Assembly (NCBI GenBank): GCA_030762935.1
Contig: CM060895.1
Coordinates: forward strand, 28,820,501-28,884,500
DNA length: 64,000 nt
Direction of reading: 5' to 3'
Source: Hymenopus coronatus
Lineage: Eukaryota > Arthropoda > Insecta > Mantodea > Hymenopodidae
Shown: piece by piece, positions 23,558 through 34,689 of the stretch
Layout: each line of letters opens with the position of its first letter
How positions within the stretch are numbered: the first letter of the stretch is position 1
Notes under the pieces: model-generated
Told to the model about the DNA's origin: nothing
What the model saw: the letters and a program-made list of their open reading frames with translations, nothing else
Database searches by the model: none
Position numbers and translations under genes: made by a program

Positions 23558-23639
23558 AAAATTATACATAAGTGATTCTTAAATGTTACAAACCCAACTC
23601 ATAAATATTCTTCTCTGAGTTGTTGCTACCCACCGGTAA

Positions 23640-24170
23640 TCATAGCCATACAAAGTGTAGGGCAAGATAGTCAAATGGTAAAATTAAAGAGATCATTGTG
23701 TCATTCGCATGGTTGATAGCTCGGAGGTTTAAATTGCAACAGGGTTGTTTATTTTTTTATTGTGTTTCATTTGTATCATATGGTACCAAATATGAAACAT
23801 CTCATATGCTGACCAGTGCTGTTAAATTTAACAGGGTAAATGATTTTAAAAAGCAATGAACATCGCAATCTTTGTTTATGGGTGCAAAAGGATGATACAA
23901 GAAAAAAAAAAAAAAAAAAAAAGACAGCATTAAAGTCATGTTCTCTTTCACCTCAGGATGGAGGAAATATAGAGGAACATTACACAGAAATAAATTTATT
24001 GCTCATTAATAAAAAGAAAATTGGAGTATATGTAAATATGAAAGAGATGAATAATAGCTAAAAGTAAAGTGTTTCCATTGACTGCATATTCCTTGTAAAA
24101 ATTCAGAAACAATAAGGAATTATTACTGGTATATGGTGGACTTTGTGACAGTGATGTTTTCTATCAATCA
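23640..24170. other. unassigned stretch with a long A run and a tRNA-like trace
   Basis: A very weak tRNA-SINE-like pair can be seen on the + strand (gatagtcaaatggtaaaat at about 23666 and gaggtttaaattgcaa at about 23725). An A run of about 22 lies at 23902-23923. No gene was found. Confidence 0.3.
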
Positions 24171-24184
24171 AAATTAATTAGTTG

Positions 24185-25110
24185 ATTCGATTTTGTAACA
24201 CTACATTACTTACTTTTATTATCGGAAAACATGTTTCAGAAGCCATGTGCTTCCATTGTCAATTCCTTTAGTCACTGCTGGCATTGCTTACTGTGGTGGT
24301 TGTCATTGTCTCTGGTGGTGGTTTGTTGAACCTCTGCATCAGTAGGTCACCTGGCGGGATTTCAAAGTTGAAAACATTGTTCTTGTTTTTCTAAATATAT
24401 ATGTTTTCCCAAACTTTTAATTCCGCCTTCCTTGTGATATTTTTGAGTATTTTCAGGCTTCTATTTATGGTATGTTGCTCTTTCCAAAAATGCCAAGCTA
24501 CCGCAGATTTGTCTTTCAGTTTAAGTTTAATATTTCTGTGGTGTTCTTTTCTCTTGTTTTTATGTTTCTTTTTGTTTGGCCAATTTAGATTTTTTCACAG
24601 TCGTTGCAGCTGAACTGATATCTTCTTGGTTTGTTTTCTTGTGGGATATCATCTTTTAATGTAGAATTTAATATGTTTTATATGGAGTAATTGTTTTTTG
24701 GGGGCCAGAATGCTGTGTCATTTTAAGATCCTCTGGTGGTATGTAAACTTACTGTAAATCTTGTTTGAAGTAAGTGTACTGGCCTGTTTTATTCTCTTCC
24801 TTGTTTTGGCCCTGTTAATTTGTTCTATACCAATTCTGCCTGGAATCCATTTTCTGCCTCTATGTCCAATATTTTTGCCAGTCACAGTTGTACTTTTTTT
24901 GCCCATTGGTACATTTACCAATCTGTATGTAAGGCTCTTGAATACTGCATCCTGATGGGGAATGGGATTGTAATTCTTTTGTTTTATATAATTGTTGGTG
25001 TGGGTAAGTTTTCTGAAAATGCCAAATGTCAGGTGGTTTTCATTTTTGACAATTTTAAGGTCAAGGAATGTGATGGACAAAAATTCATAAAGTTTACAAT
25101 GCAGAAGGAA
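24185..25110 (-). mobile_element. Penelope-like element (PLE 2), 5'-truncated
   Basis: The minus strand encodes the RT thumb region (FLDLKIVKNENHLTFGIFRK, 24718-25122), the linker and the GIY-YIG start (near 24590-24650). A 3' region with the same 'gatt..ttttgtaacac' signature and a hammerhead-like fold follows. The catalytic RT core is missing: at 25111 it meets a 5'-truncated RNase-H LINE on the other strand. Confidence 0.82.
24224..24266 (-). ncRNA. hammerhead-like fold in PLE 2
   Basis: Minus strand: stem I GGAA/UUCC (4 bp), core UUGACAA (U3-A8 pair), extra U, 6-bp stem II (24238-24254) with 5-base loop, then GAAAC-AU-GUU (cleavage-site base U instead of C, still allowed by the UH rule). 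Confidence 0.65.
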
Positions 25111-25519
25111 TGTGATGGACAACTACCATAGTTTATTCTTCAGCACGACCATCTGAGAAAATTAGACACTGTCCATAATCAGAGTATCCGTGTGGCTGTT
25201 GGAGCTCTTCCAACCAGTCCAGTAGCTAGTCTTTATGCCGAATTGGCAGAACCCCAATGTTGTCTCTTTTTTTAACACTGAGCTGGACGAACATTATAGA
25301 AAAATCTCAAATTGTCCATGGCCTCCAGGTGTTCACTTCTGAGAGCTTCTTTATAAGCACGATATCGTAATGCCTAGAATGTTTCCCAAGAGGGAAAAGG
25401 TGCACCCACCTTGGTTACGTGCAATGTCCCATGTAATAATGATGGCATACCAAAACTCTACAATGCCTGTTTCTAGTATCTGTAGATGTTTTTTTTAAAT
25501 TTTTATCAAATTACATTGA

Positions 25520-26378
25520 CTGAAATTGTATATATGCTGACGGAACTAAGTGCACCAATGGTGTTGGGTGTGCCTTTGTTTATAATACCTAACAATATAC
25601 ATTCGGTTTTCATAGTGATACATCTATTTATAGTGTGAAGCTGTATGCAATATATTGAGTCATTCTGCATGTTGGCCATCAAAATTTGAGAGACTGCTTT
25701 ATATTGAGTAATTCCCTTAGTGCACTTCAGAGCCTTAGTGATCTGTACAACTACCATCCTATTGTGCAGCGTATCCAGGATGTCCTCCATGCTTTATATG
25801 CTTCCGGGGTTAATGTGGTGAGTGCATGGATTCCTAGTCACATTGGCTTGCCAGGGAATGAACTGGCAGATTTTGCGGCAAAGATGCAACCACCGAGCCA
25901 AGTAAAAAAATTTCTTGTGTAGCATCAGAAGACTTTAGGCTTGTTGTGTGCAGAGCGATACTTTCATGCTGGCATGAAGAGTGGTCAGCTCTCTGCGGAA
26001 ACAAGTTTAGAGTAGTGAGAGACCTTCCAACAAACTGGGTAACTTCCTCTCGTCAATCTCGAAAGAGAAAGTAATTTTGGCTCATTTGCGTAATTTGGCC
26101 ACTGCAATTTTACACACAGTTTCCTTCTTAAGAGTGAATCTGCTCCTTTGGGTCCACTATGTGGAGAAGATTTGGCTGTCCGTCATGTGTTGTTAGAGTG
26201 TGTTAATCTAGCACATATTTGGGAATCACTGCAAGTGCTGGTCAGTATTGAAGAAGTCCCGGTGGAGGATAATCGAGCAGTAGCTAAGATTTTTAATTTT
26301 TTTATCAAAGAGAACCTTCAAATTTTGGATTTAGTTGTTTTACCCTGTTTTTGTATCACTTTGGAAATACTCTTCTGA
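25520..26378 (+). pseudogene. LINE RNase H and C-terminal zinc region
   Basis: The RNase H fold is recognisable from the first catalytic strand (ADGTKCTN, near 25533), 'SNSLSALQSL' (usual SDS; Asp to Asn) and WIPSHIGLPGNELADFAAK, which supplies the final Asp. A CHC-type cluster follows. RNase H removes RNA from the cDNA hybrid. The Asp-to-Asn change and stops make it inactive. Confidence 0.8.
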
Positions 26379-26546
26379 AATTTCACTATCTGTGACTTTT
26401 GCTGTGATTACTTTTATATATTGAATTTTAGATTTAACTTTCTTTCTTATTCATAATATTTTTTATTGTGCTTTATCTCTGGCTTTTGCCATGATTTGTT
26501 TGATAAAGGCGCTGATGACCTTGTAGTTGAGCGCCCCTAAACACTA

Positions 26547-26596
26547 ACCACCACCACCACCACTACCACCATCATCATCATCATCATCATCATCAG
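26547..26596 (+). repeat. (ACC)n(ATC)n LINE tail
   Basis: A trinucleotide tract closes the L-RH 3' end and marks the insertion point in the next element. Confidence 0.85.
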
Positions 26597-27355
26597 TTGT
26601 TTTGTACAATTATTGTATTTCTGGTTGGTTAACTACAAGATTTTACGTAACTCCTTAATTTAAGCTTTTAATTATTTTGGGAAGTTAGTAATAACACTTT
26701 ATTCATCACCTGACACTTACTATTGAGCTAATGCTCGTAAATTGGTGATTCGTCAGATATAGTAAACAAATGGTGAATAAAAATTGTTATATACAATATT
26801 TACAAGATCACAGCTCATCTTCCATGTACTCCTTAATTTAGTAATATGCTTTGTTAACAAACACATTTTTTATAGATTTTTTAAAGTGATTTTTGTTTTG
26901 TATTTTCCTAAGATTTTGTGGTAATCTATTATATATTTTAATCCCCATATAATATAGACTTTTTTCAAGTATTACAAGCCTATGTGTGGGGTATTTTATG
27001 TCCCTCTTATCTCTCGTGTTGTAATTATGATTGTGTTGATTGTTTAGCAGACGGTCCTATCTATAGTGGACATATATAGCTAGATTATACATATATAAAC
27101 ATGGTTGAGTCAAGATTTTTAAAGTTTTAAAGAGTGGTCTGCAAGAAACTCTGTTACTCTGTAACTTGAGTGGGTCTTTATACAAATTATTTTTACTTTT
27201 GGATTCGAAAAATTCTTTCACATCCTATTGCATTCCCCCAAATAGTTATTCCATATGAAAGTATTGAGTGGAAGTAACTGTAATATTTAATTTTTCTTGT
27301 TTGCAGGTTTGTAATCTGTGACAAAGAGGTCATGCTGAAACAGGAGTATTCAAAT

Positions 27356-28218
27356 TTTTACTTTCTCTATACTCACTATGTACATAGTGTATAGAGAATG
27401 TATTGCACTCCACCAAAAAATTTGATACCGAGATTTCACCGGAAATATATGTTTTAGGGTCCCCTGTATCCAAAAAAAGTGTTTTCAAAAAAAGGTCTGT
27501 GTGTGTGTGTGTCCGTGTGTCTGTGAACACGATAACTCAAAAACGAAAAGTCGGTAAAATACCAAACTTGGTATTTAAGTTAGGTATCTTCCAGGGATGC
27601 GACACGAAGATTTTGAGAAAAATCCCCCCCACCCTAAACTACCCTTTACATGGAACTTTTTTCGAAAAATTTTATTTTCTAAAAAATGGCTCTTACGATT
27701 TAGAATAAAATATTGTATATTAAAGTTATTTACCTGACAAATAAAATGTATATTCTGAATTTTCTGGGAATAGCCTCTGAAGACTACTCTATTCTGGATG
27801 AATTTTTCATAACTACTAAACCATAAGAGATGGACAAAAACTTATCCCATAAAAAATGTAGAGCACGTTAAAACACACAATTTATGTTACATACATTTTT
27901 TTCGTGGAGTTGATCGTTTTTGAGATAATCCTTTTTCTTGGTTTCAGCTTTGAAAAACTTATACTTTTCTCATACAGGAATTTGTCAACTCCTGTCAATA
28001 CAAACAAAGGAACATCAGTCACATAGCAACCAGCTATTGGCTTTCACATTAACCTATAGTACTCCCTTATTTCGCTTCTGCTTACAATAAAGCAAGAAAT
28101 AAGATTATCTGTGCTAATTTTTCTCGATTAGCATGAAATAAATAAAAGCTAAGCTTATTAACAATAATAATTTACAGAGATATAGAGAAAATCATGTGAA
28201 TGGAACACATCAGATTTT
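27356..28218 (+). repeat. element X copy B (first of a tandem dimer)
   Basis: A nearly intact copy: palindrome ttctctatac...gtatagagaa at 27363-27397, 'tgcactccaccaaa', TG tract 27495-27530, 'cgataactcaaaaacgaaaagt', 'gaattttctgggaatagcctctga', 'aaaaatgtagagcacgttaaaacacac' region and the end 'gaatggaacacatcagatttttt'. It carries no ORF with known motifs. Copy C starts directly after it. Confidence 0.9.
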
Positions 28219-29122
28219 TTTACTTTCTTATACATACTAAGTAAATAGTGTATAGAGAAGGAATTGCACTCCACCCAAAAAATCAATACCAAGATTTCTC
28301 CGGAAATATATGTTTTAGGGTCCCCTGTTTCCAAAAAAAGCATTTTCAAAATAAGGTCTGTGTGTGTGAGTATGTGTGTCCATGTGTGTGTGTGTGTCTG
28401 TATGTCAGTGTGTCCATGTGTCTGTGAACACGATAACTCAAAAACGAAAAGTCGGTAAAATACCAAACTTGGTATTTAAGTTTAGTATCTTCCAGGGATG
28501 TGAAATGAAGATTTTGAGAAAAATCCCACAACCCCAATCTACCTTTTACATGGAACTTTTTTCGAAAATTTTGATTTTCTTAAAAATGGCTCTAACGATT
28601 TTAATTAAAATATCATATATTAAAGATATTTACCTGGCAAATAAAATGTATGTCTTCAATTTTTTGGGAATAGCCTCGGAAGCTTACTTTATTCTGGATG
28701 AAATTTATGGAATTTTCTATTAGCTCCTAAACCATAAGAGATAGATAAAAACTTACTACACAAAAAATGTAGAGCACGTTAAAACACACAAATTATGTTA
28801 TATACATTTTTTTCATGGAGTTGATCGATTTTTAGATATTCCTTGTTTTTGATTTCAGCTTTAGAAAACAAACTTTTCTCATACAGGAATTTGTCAATTC
28901 CTGTCCACACAAACAAAGGAACTTCAGTCACATAGCAACCATATTTTGACTATCACTTTAATCCATGGTGCTGCCTTATTTCGCTTCTACTTTTAAGGAA
29001 GCAAGTTACAAGACTATTTTGCTAATTTTTTCTTGATAGTAAATAGAACCATCAGCTTTCTAACAAATAATTTGTTGCAGAAATATAGACAAAGTCATGT
29101 GAATAGAACACATCAGATTTTT
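28219..29122 (+). repeat. element X copy C (second of a tandem dimer)
   Basis: It has the same landmarks as copy B in the same order, with a slightly degraded palindrome (28223-28260) and a longer TG tract (28358-28420). It ends 'gaatagaacacatcagattttttt'. The head-to-tail junction shares the T run and 'ttactttc'. Confidence 0.9.
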
Positions 29123-29265
29123 TTCTATATAATTTAGTTGGCTAGTCCATTTTAAATGCTCATCTATAAGTACTCCCAGAAGTTTTGCCTCTTTTGTATC
29201 TGAGGATGATATTTGAGTGTCATTTTCAACTGAGGTTTTAAATGTTTTTTTTTCGTTCTTTTCTT

Positions 29266-29515
29266 CTTCTTTTTTAGTTTAACGTTCTTTAACCTGATTA
29301 ATCATACCAGACGATGAATGAAATTGGTGAAATGATGTTCAAATTATCTCAGGCTCCATGGAGTTTAAAGTTACTCAACATTCGTCTTAATAGGATAAGG
29401 GAAACCCCCCAAAGAAAACCTTATCCGGGTAACTCACCCTTAGTGAGATTCGAACTCAAGACCTTTTGAATGTGAGGCAGACACGCTTCCACCACTACCC
29501 AGGCGGGCTTTACAT
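29266..29515 (-). mobile_element. tRNA-derived SINE, type 2
   Basis: Head at the right side (GCCCGCCTGGGTAGTGGTGG on the minus strand; B-box GGTCTTGAGTTCGAATC), then the body and a T/A tail at the left side. It closely matches the copy at 13213-13461. It is inserted in the Jockey-like LINE, and the flanks resemble each other (ttaaatgttt / ttacatgtta). Confidence 0.85.
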
Positions 29516-29529
29516 GTTATTATTTCTGT

Positions 29530-30340
29530 TTTACTTTTGTTTAATTTCAAATCATTGTGCATGAACCACATTTCTGATTGTTTAACGGTTTGGTTAAGAT
29601 TTACTTTTAAATTTTCAATATTTGAACCACTTAAAGTGATTAAGATGTCATCAGCATAAAATATTAGATGTCCGTTAACTATGAGTGAGGGATCATTAGT
29701 ATAAACAACATAAAGTAGTGGACCATGTATGAAACCTTGCGGAATCCTATTTTTAATGTCTTTCCATCTTGTATGAATAGGACCCTCCCTACTATCAAGT
29801 ATTATTTTCTGTTTATGACTAGCTAAATATGATTTGAACTATTCGAAGTTTATATTTTTTATGCCATAGTATGGCAGTTTACCTATTAATTTTTCAATAT
29901 TTACACAATCGAATGCTTTTAATATATCACAAATTAGGGCAGCAGTTTGTCTTCTTTCATCCAGATTTTTTGATACTTTGTTGACAAAGTCTGTAAGAGC
30001 AGAACTAGTTGAACATATTTTTCCTAAATCCATGCTGGCTATTACTATGAATATTTGCATTTTTGTGGTGGGATAATAATCTGCTTGAACATTTTTTTCT
30101 AAGATAATTGAGAAAGATGGAAGTATGGAGAAAGGGGTAGAAGACGTCTCAAAAAAAACAATAATTTTTGAGACATCTTCACCCCCTTTGTGAATGGGAT
30201 GTATTGCAGCATATTTAATTTTTTCTGGAAAGACTCGGCTTGGTTGGCGTAGCTTTTGTATCTTGGCTAGAAAATACTTGGTTTAGCCTAGCATTCCTTT
30301 TAACTCCATTTTCCCTCTGGGTGAAGTTGCAAGAAAATAT
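29530..30340 (-). pseudogene. LINE reverse transcriptase fragment
   Basis: RT palm A (ILKAFDCVN), palm B (IPQGF.HGPLLYVVY, changed from the usual PQGS.LGPLLF) and palm C (YADDI) are readable across frames. It is the core of the Jockey-like LINE. Confidence 0.75.
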
Positions 30341-30386
30341 TTCTAAAATTCTATAGGCTCATTCAAAGTGGTCAGAACAGAACAAT

Positions 30387-30668
30387 GTCGCCCTCCGTGG
30401 TGTAATGGTTACCATGCTGACTTCATATACCCAAGGTCGCGGGTTTAAACCCGGCAGAGGACGATGGATTTTTTCCGGTGTAAAAATCCTTAGCATGGCT
30501 TCCTTTGGAAGGGAAGTAAAGCTGTTGGTTCTGAATTGTAGATTTACGGCACGTAAAAGAGCCTCAAGCCTGATAGAGAGGCCTCTGAGCAAAATTAAGC
30601 ATTTAGAATGGGACCCTGAGAACTAGAGTAGTTAAAGAATGTCCATAAATAACACGCCATTTACATTT
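30387..30668 (+). mobile_element. tRNA-derived SINE, type 1, with 13-bp duplication
   Basis: The + strand head has A box TGGTGTAATGGTTACCATG and B box GGTCGCGGGTTTAAACCC, so RNA polymerase III promoter elements are intact. A body shared with the copy at 33487 follows. The 13-bp sequence agaacagaacaat flanks it (30374-30386 and 30669-30681). It is not a real tRNA: the cloverleaf past the B box is lost. Confidence 0.9.
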
Positions 30669-30689
30669 AGAACAGAACAATAATACATT

Positions 30690-31640
30690 TTTCATACTTT
30701 CATGAATTTAATCATAAATTACTTTCAATTTACATTTCTCAATAATTAATTTGTCCTCTTTTCTATTTTATAAGTTCCATTACTCGATTGGGAATTAACT
30801 CTACAAGATTGGAGTACACATTTTTGAGATCATCATCATCATAAAACCACACTTGAATTAAAGCCTCAAACATTCCTTTGTAAAATTTTGCAAGTCTCTT
30901 TTTGCAAATAACCCACAAATTTTCTATGGATTTAATGTCTTTGGTAATTCCTGACCATTCAGGCACATGAACATTGTTATCCTTGAAGAATATCTTCACT
31001 TTCTTAGAAGTGGGGCAGGGAGCTAAGGTTTGCTGAAAAATTTCATCATCTTCACATTTACTTCTCAGGCTGTTTTATAGTGTGTTGAAAATGTGCTGAA
31101 TTTGTAAGTTCATTATTTGCTCAGTGCACATATTGAGTCCTCAGAACTTGTACTTTGAAATCAGTCTCATCAGAGAAAACAACTTTTTTTCCAGTCTTGC
31201 AGTGTCCATTTCCAATAAGCATGCGCCCATAAGAGGTGTTTCTTTTGCATTGCTTTTTAAGAAGCTGTTGCATCTAGATTCATGAGCCAAGTCCATAGCA
31301 CTGAGACTAGGGTCTGTTTTGTTTCTCCTAAGCAGAAAGCAATCCCCAGTTAGAGAAGTTTTCTTTTTCTGACCATATTTCCCTTTTTTCTTTTGTGTAA
31401 TGGAGCTAGTCTCTCTGTAATGATGAATAATTCTATGTACAGTCACTGAACTTTGTAGTTATCTCTCTTTGTGCTATAGAAATATTTGTGCTTATGCCAG
31501 AATCACACTTCATTTCATGGAAGTCATATCCATTGAAGACCAACATTTTCAAACATTACAAGAGAACTATAAAACTGGACCACATCCAAATAAGTGTGTG
31601 TTGGACTGAAAACTAACTGCCACACAACAATTGACATTTG
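30690..31640 (-). mobile_element. Tc1-like DNA transposon relic
   Basis: The minus strand gives an N-terminal HTH part (31141-31446: VHRIIHHYRETSS, KKKTSLTGDCFLLRRNKTDP) and a C-terminal part (30763-30999: IKSIENLWVICKKRLAKF, PNRVMELIK). These are diagnostic for Tc1-type transposase. The middle, with the catalytic DDE region, is largely degraded. Terminal repeats are not convincing. Confidence 0.75.
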
Positions 31641-32564
31641 GAACAATAAGGAAATGGCCAGAGAGCATTTTGTTTTCATCATAAGAATAGTGCTGATAAT
31701 TGTTTGAGAAAATTAAGTAAAATTTACCTTGTTCCACTTAATTTGTATGGAACTGTAGATTATGAACACCAAAGTGACCAATAGTATTCTGTATACTATA
31801 GTTTTACCTTGCTAAATTTGTGTAGGCAGTTTCATTGTGTTATGGTTGTTACATAAGTTTTGTAGCACAATTTATAATATTACAAACTTTAGGCTTCTAC
31901 CAGTAATTCACCAATTTTGGTTTGACAACTTGTTAATGAATAGCAGTTTGGGGACACTTAGCAAAGTTTACTTTCATAGGGCAGTTCAGCATGATAGAAA
32001 AGCTGTTTTATTTGCAGCACTTTGGCAGTGAAGTACAGGTGTACAAGTACAGGGGTACTAAGTAGAAGTTTGATGAACTGAATACAAGATTGGCAGTAAA
32101 ACAGCAGAAAATTGGCTACTGCATCCTTCTTTTCATAGCCTCCTTGTCACTTTTGCATAAACTTACAGCATATACAAGTCTACATACATGTAATAGCAAC
32201 AAGTGATAATACAGTAAAAACCTTATTAAATGAATTGAAAAGTGGGCACATAAGCAACCACTTTTGAAAAAGTGTGTGGTATATAAAAATATGGTAGAAA
32301 ACAAAAGTCAGACTGCAGAAGAAAGAAACAAAAAATCTTGCTAAGGAAGAGATTAATAGGAAATTCTGTAGTACTGGAGATACCAGCTCCTGAACTGATG
32401 AGCAACTGATAAAGTGGTGGGAAAACATGACATGCAAAGCCGAACAAAATAAAATGGAAGAGAGGAGGGAAAGAATGTGTACAAGGGAATGACCATTAAC
32501 AATAGAAAATATAAACAGAAAACATTTTTTGTCAATGATTGAAAATGCTGTACCTCACGTGAAT
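31641..32564. other. unassigned AT-rich stretch
   Basis: No coding, RNA or repeat structure was recognised. Confidence 0.35.
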
Positions 32565-33486
32565 TTTTCCCCAGTGGCCTACTACGGTAGATATGAGTTT
32601 TATACACTCAGAATCACAAGCTCAATATGGATTCATCCTTGTGGTGAGGGGATGAGTCTAAATACCCACCCATGTGTAGGCAATGCTTGGAGGCCCGTGT
32701 CAGTGGAAAGGAATGTTCTGGTTGGTTGAGGGTGCAAATCCGAGCCTGAGCTTTTTGTTTTATTCAGTGATCACAGAGGGTGTGCAACTTGAATACACTA
32801 CTTTGGTTTCTGCTTCACTTAAATGGGAGGTTAGGGACTAAACCATCCCTAGCTAACTGGCCAGGATGAGTGGGACATGAGCCCACTTTATCCCCTATTT
32901 AGCGCTGTCTTTCCAGTGGGTGTGTCCCCTCGTTGAGCTCCATGGTAGGTAGGCAGCAGTGGGGAATGAATCATTTCCAATTGTATGGCATCCAGTAAAA
33001 AGTCCATAAAGTGTAATAACAAGGGCAAAAGTAGTTGAATCTAGTTAGTACACTTTGCTTTTGTTTATAAGCAGAACAAAGGAAGGAAAGAATTTTTTGT
33101 TGGTTAGCCCATTTATAATACAAAAGGGTCTAGATAAGAAAGCTGGCCCAGTAAAATCATGCATTAGATCCTGAGAATCAGCACACTCCTTGTTGAAGCA
33201 AATTCAGCATCTCAGGTAGTGAGAATACTCAGATCAGACATGTGTGATAAACACTTGCGCATTGGACCATGCATAAAATGAAGAGATTCAAGAAAACCTT
33301 GAAGATCAAGGTTTTAATGTCTGTGAATCAGGTTCAGCACAAAGAAAGAGGTGAATTCTTGCCTACCCACACTCTGTTTCTTCCCTTTGATCATATAGAT
33401 CTCCCACAAAGGATTAAGGCAGGGTATGATTGAGGTTGGGCCATATACATTGAACCTGTTCAGATGTTATAAATATCATCATGCAT

Positions 33487-33680
33487 ATCACCCTCCATGG
33501 TGTAATGGTTACCATACCAACTTCATATGTCCAAGATCATGAGTTCAAACCCAGCAGAGGACGATGTATTTTTTCAGGCGCAAAAATCCTCAGCATGACT
33601 TCCTTCAGAAGGGAAGTAAAACCATGGGTCCTGTGTCACAGATTTACAGCATGTAAAAGAACCTGGTTCTTCAACAAAAA
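33487..33680 (+). mobile_element. tRNA-derived SINE, type 1, older copy
   Basis: A box 'TGGTGTAATGGTTACCATA' and B box-like 'GATCATGAGTTCAAACC' are present, with the same body as 30387-30668 but more changes and a truncated tail. It lies between the LINE 5' UTR and its endonuclease. Confidence 0.82.
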
Positions 33681-33799
33681 TTTTATATTGAAAAGGAGCC
33701 CTCCCCCACGGAGGAGGTGGAAAGGAAGATTCTGTTGTTATTGCCAGAAGGACAGTGAGTCAAAGTCACTGTTCTGTAAAATGTGTTAATCTGACACCA

Positions 33800-34680
33800 A
33801 AAAGAATAAATTGAACCCATCACTGCAGCCCTCCATAGAAATGTCCTACAATTTAGAACTTATCCCATAATGAAGACCATGGGTAATCTACAGTAGAACA
33901 TATACGGAATTGGAACACATCAACCAGAGCTTAAATTGTTGCTCAACAAGACTAAGCCTTTGTCCACATGCTTACATGAGACAAAGCTCTGTCCAAAAGA
34001 CCACATTAAAATTAGGCAGTATTCTCCTGTATGATGTGATTTATCAATGGAAGAGAGTGTTCCTGCATATGGAAGCAAATGATCCTCATCAGAGATGATA
34101 TATTTGTGGAATCTGTATCCTTACAGTCTTGACTTCAGGTGACACACAAGGATTCAACTGCCATTCATCAGATTCACATTTATAGTATATATCTACTTCC
34201 ATCTGATGTCCTTTCACCCACTGATTTAGAAGACCTAGTTTCCCAGCTACCAATACCTTTTCTGTTGGTAGGTGATATGAATGCCCACCACCCAAATTTG
34301 GGCTCACCTCAGGCTAGTGCGACAGATGTGTTGGACAATTGTACTACAGTTCTCCTGAACACTGGAGAGCCTACATTTCTACCTAACACCTTCAACAGTT
34401 TTTGCACTTGGATATAGCAGTTTGTTCAGCATAGTTAGCAGTTTCCTTATAATGGAATATCATCTCTGAATTACATTTTAGTGGCCACTTCCCATGTATT
34501 ATTAGTCTCTTAAGCCATTCACATCATTTGACAACCAGGACTCACACACACTTTTTTGGCATATGACTCATATGACAAGCTCAGCTTTCAAGATGCATTG
34601 CTCTATATAACTCCATCTAGGTTAGGGTCCTCACGGATGTCAATTGCATGCATCAGGAATGAAATGTTGACCTGTATTGT
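33800..34680 (+). pseudogene. LINE endonuclease (APE type) remnant
   Basis: Stretches in shifting frames include 'YLLPSDVLSPTDLEDLVSQL', LLVGDMNAHHPNLGS and NTGEPTFLPNT. These are hallmarks of the AP-like endonuclease of I/R1-group LINEs, which nicks the target. The block GDMNAHH corresponds to the usual GDFN-H catalytic region. Confidence 0.78.
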
Positions 34681-34689
34681 GTATAATTC

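Larger units (their letters stand above)
23348..23619. mobile_element. PLE-derived foldback with two opposed hammerhead-like folds
   Basis: Two arms of about 115 bp (23348-23460 and 23505-23619) are near-perfect inverted copies around a spacer of about 40 bp. The arms match the terminal layout of the PLEs here: gagttgggtttgtaacac, 'tatcacttacgta', then the hammerhead-like fold. No coding sequence lies between them. It looks like a solo inverted pseudo-LTR pair, or an internally deleted PLE. Confidence 0.75.
25111..26596 (+). mobile_element. RNase-H-bearing LINE (family L-RH), 5'-truncated
   Basis: The + strand holds the last part of an I/R1-like LINE: RT C-terminal region (about 25125-25500), RNase H (about 25520-25920) and a C-terminal Cys/His block with CGEDLAVRHVLLECVNL (26148-26250). 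The 3' UTR ends ggcgctgatgacctt...gagcgcccct followed by an ACC/TCA-repeat tail (26547-26596), the tail type of I-like LINEs. Many stops are present. The same family occurs at 32565-40301. Confidence 0.82.
26600..30360 (-). mobile_element. Jockey-like LINE, split by element X dimer and a SINE
   Basis: On the minus strand the RT part is at 29123-30360 (STSSALTDFVNKVSKNLDER, ICDILKAFDCVNIEKL, FYADDI-type palm C near 29655) and the C-terminal part is at 26600-27355 (YYMGIKIYNRLPQNLRKIQN). They are separated by 27356-29122, which is two copies of element X. The join is collinear. A type-2 SINE at 29266-29515 also lies in it. The endonuclease is absent and many frames are broken. Confidence 0.78.

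Noticed and set aside
28158..28537. Thr-His-rich ORFs
   Set aside because: They come from the TG/CA tract of element X read on the other strand; the same happens at 9382-9567, 27330-27530 and 45056-45370.
27356..29122. CRISPR or satellite array
   Set aside because: Only two long units with transposon-like single copies elsewhere; no short repeat-spacer pattern anywhere in the window.
30395..30470. Possible tRNA gene
   Set aside because: A and B boxes are good but no full cloverleaf forms, and the unit is repeated with a shared non-tRNA body and flanked by a target duplication, so it is a SINE.
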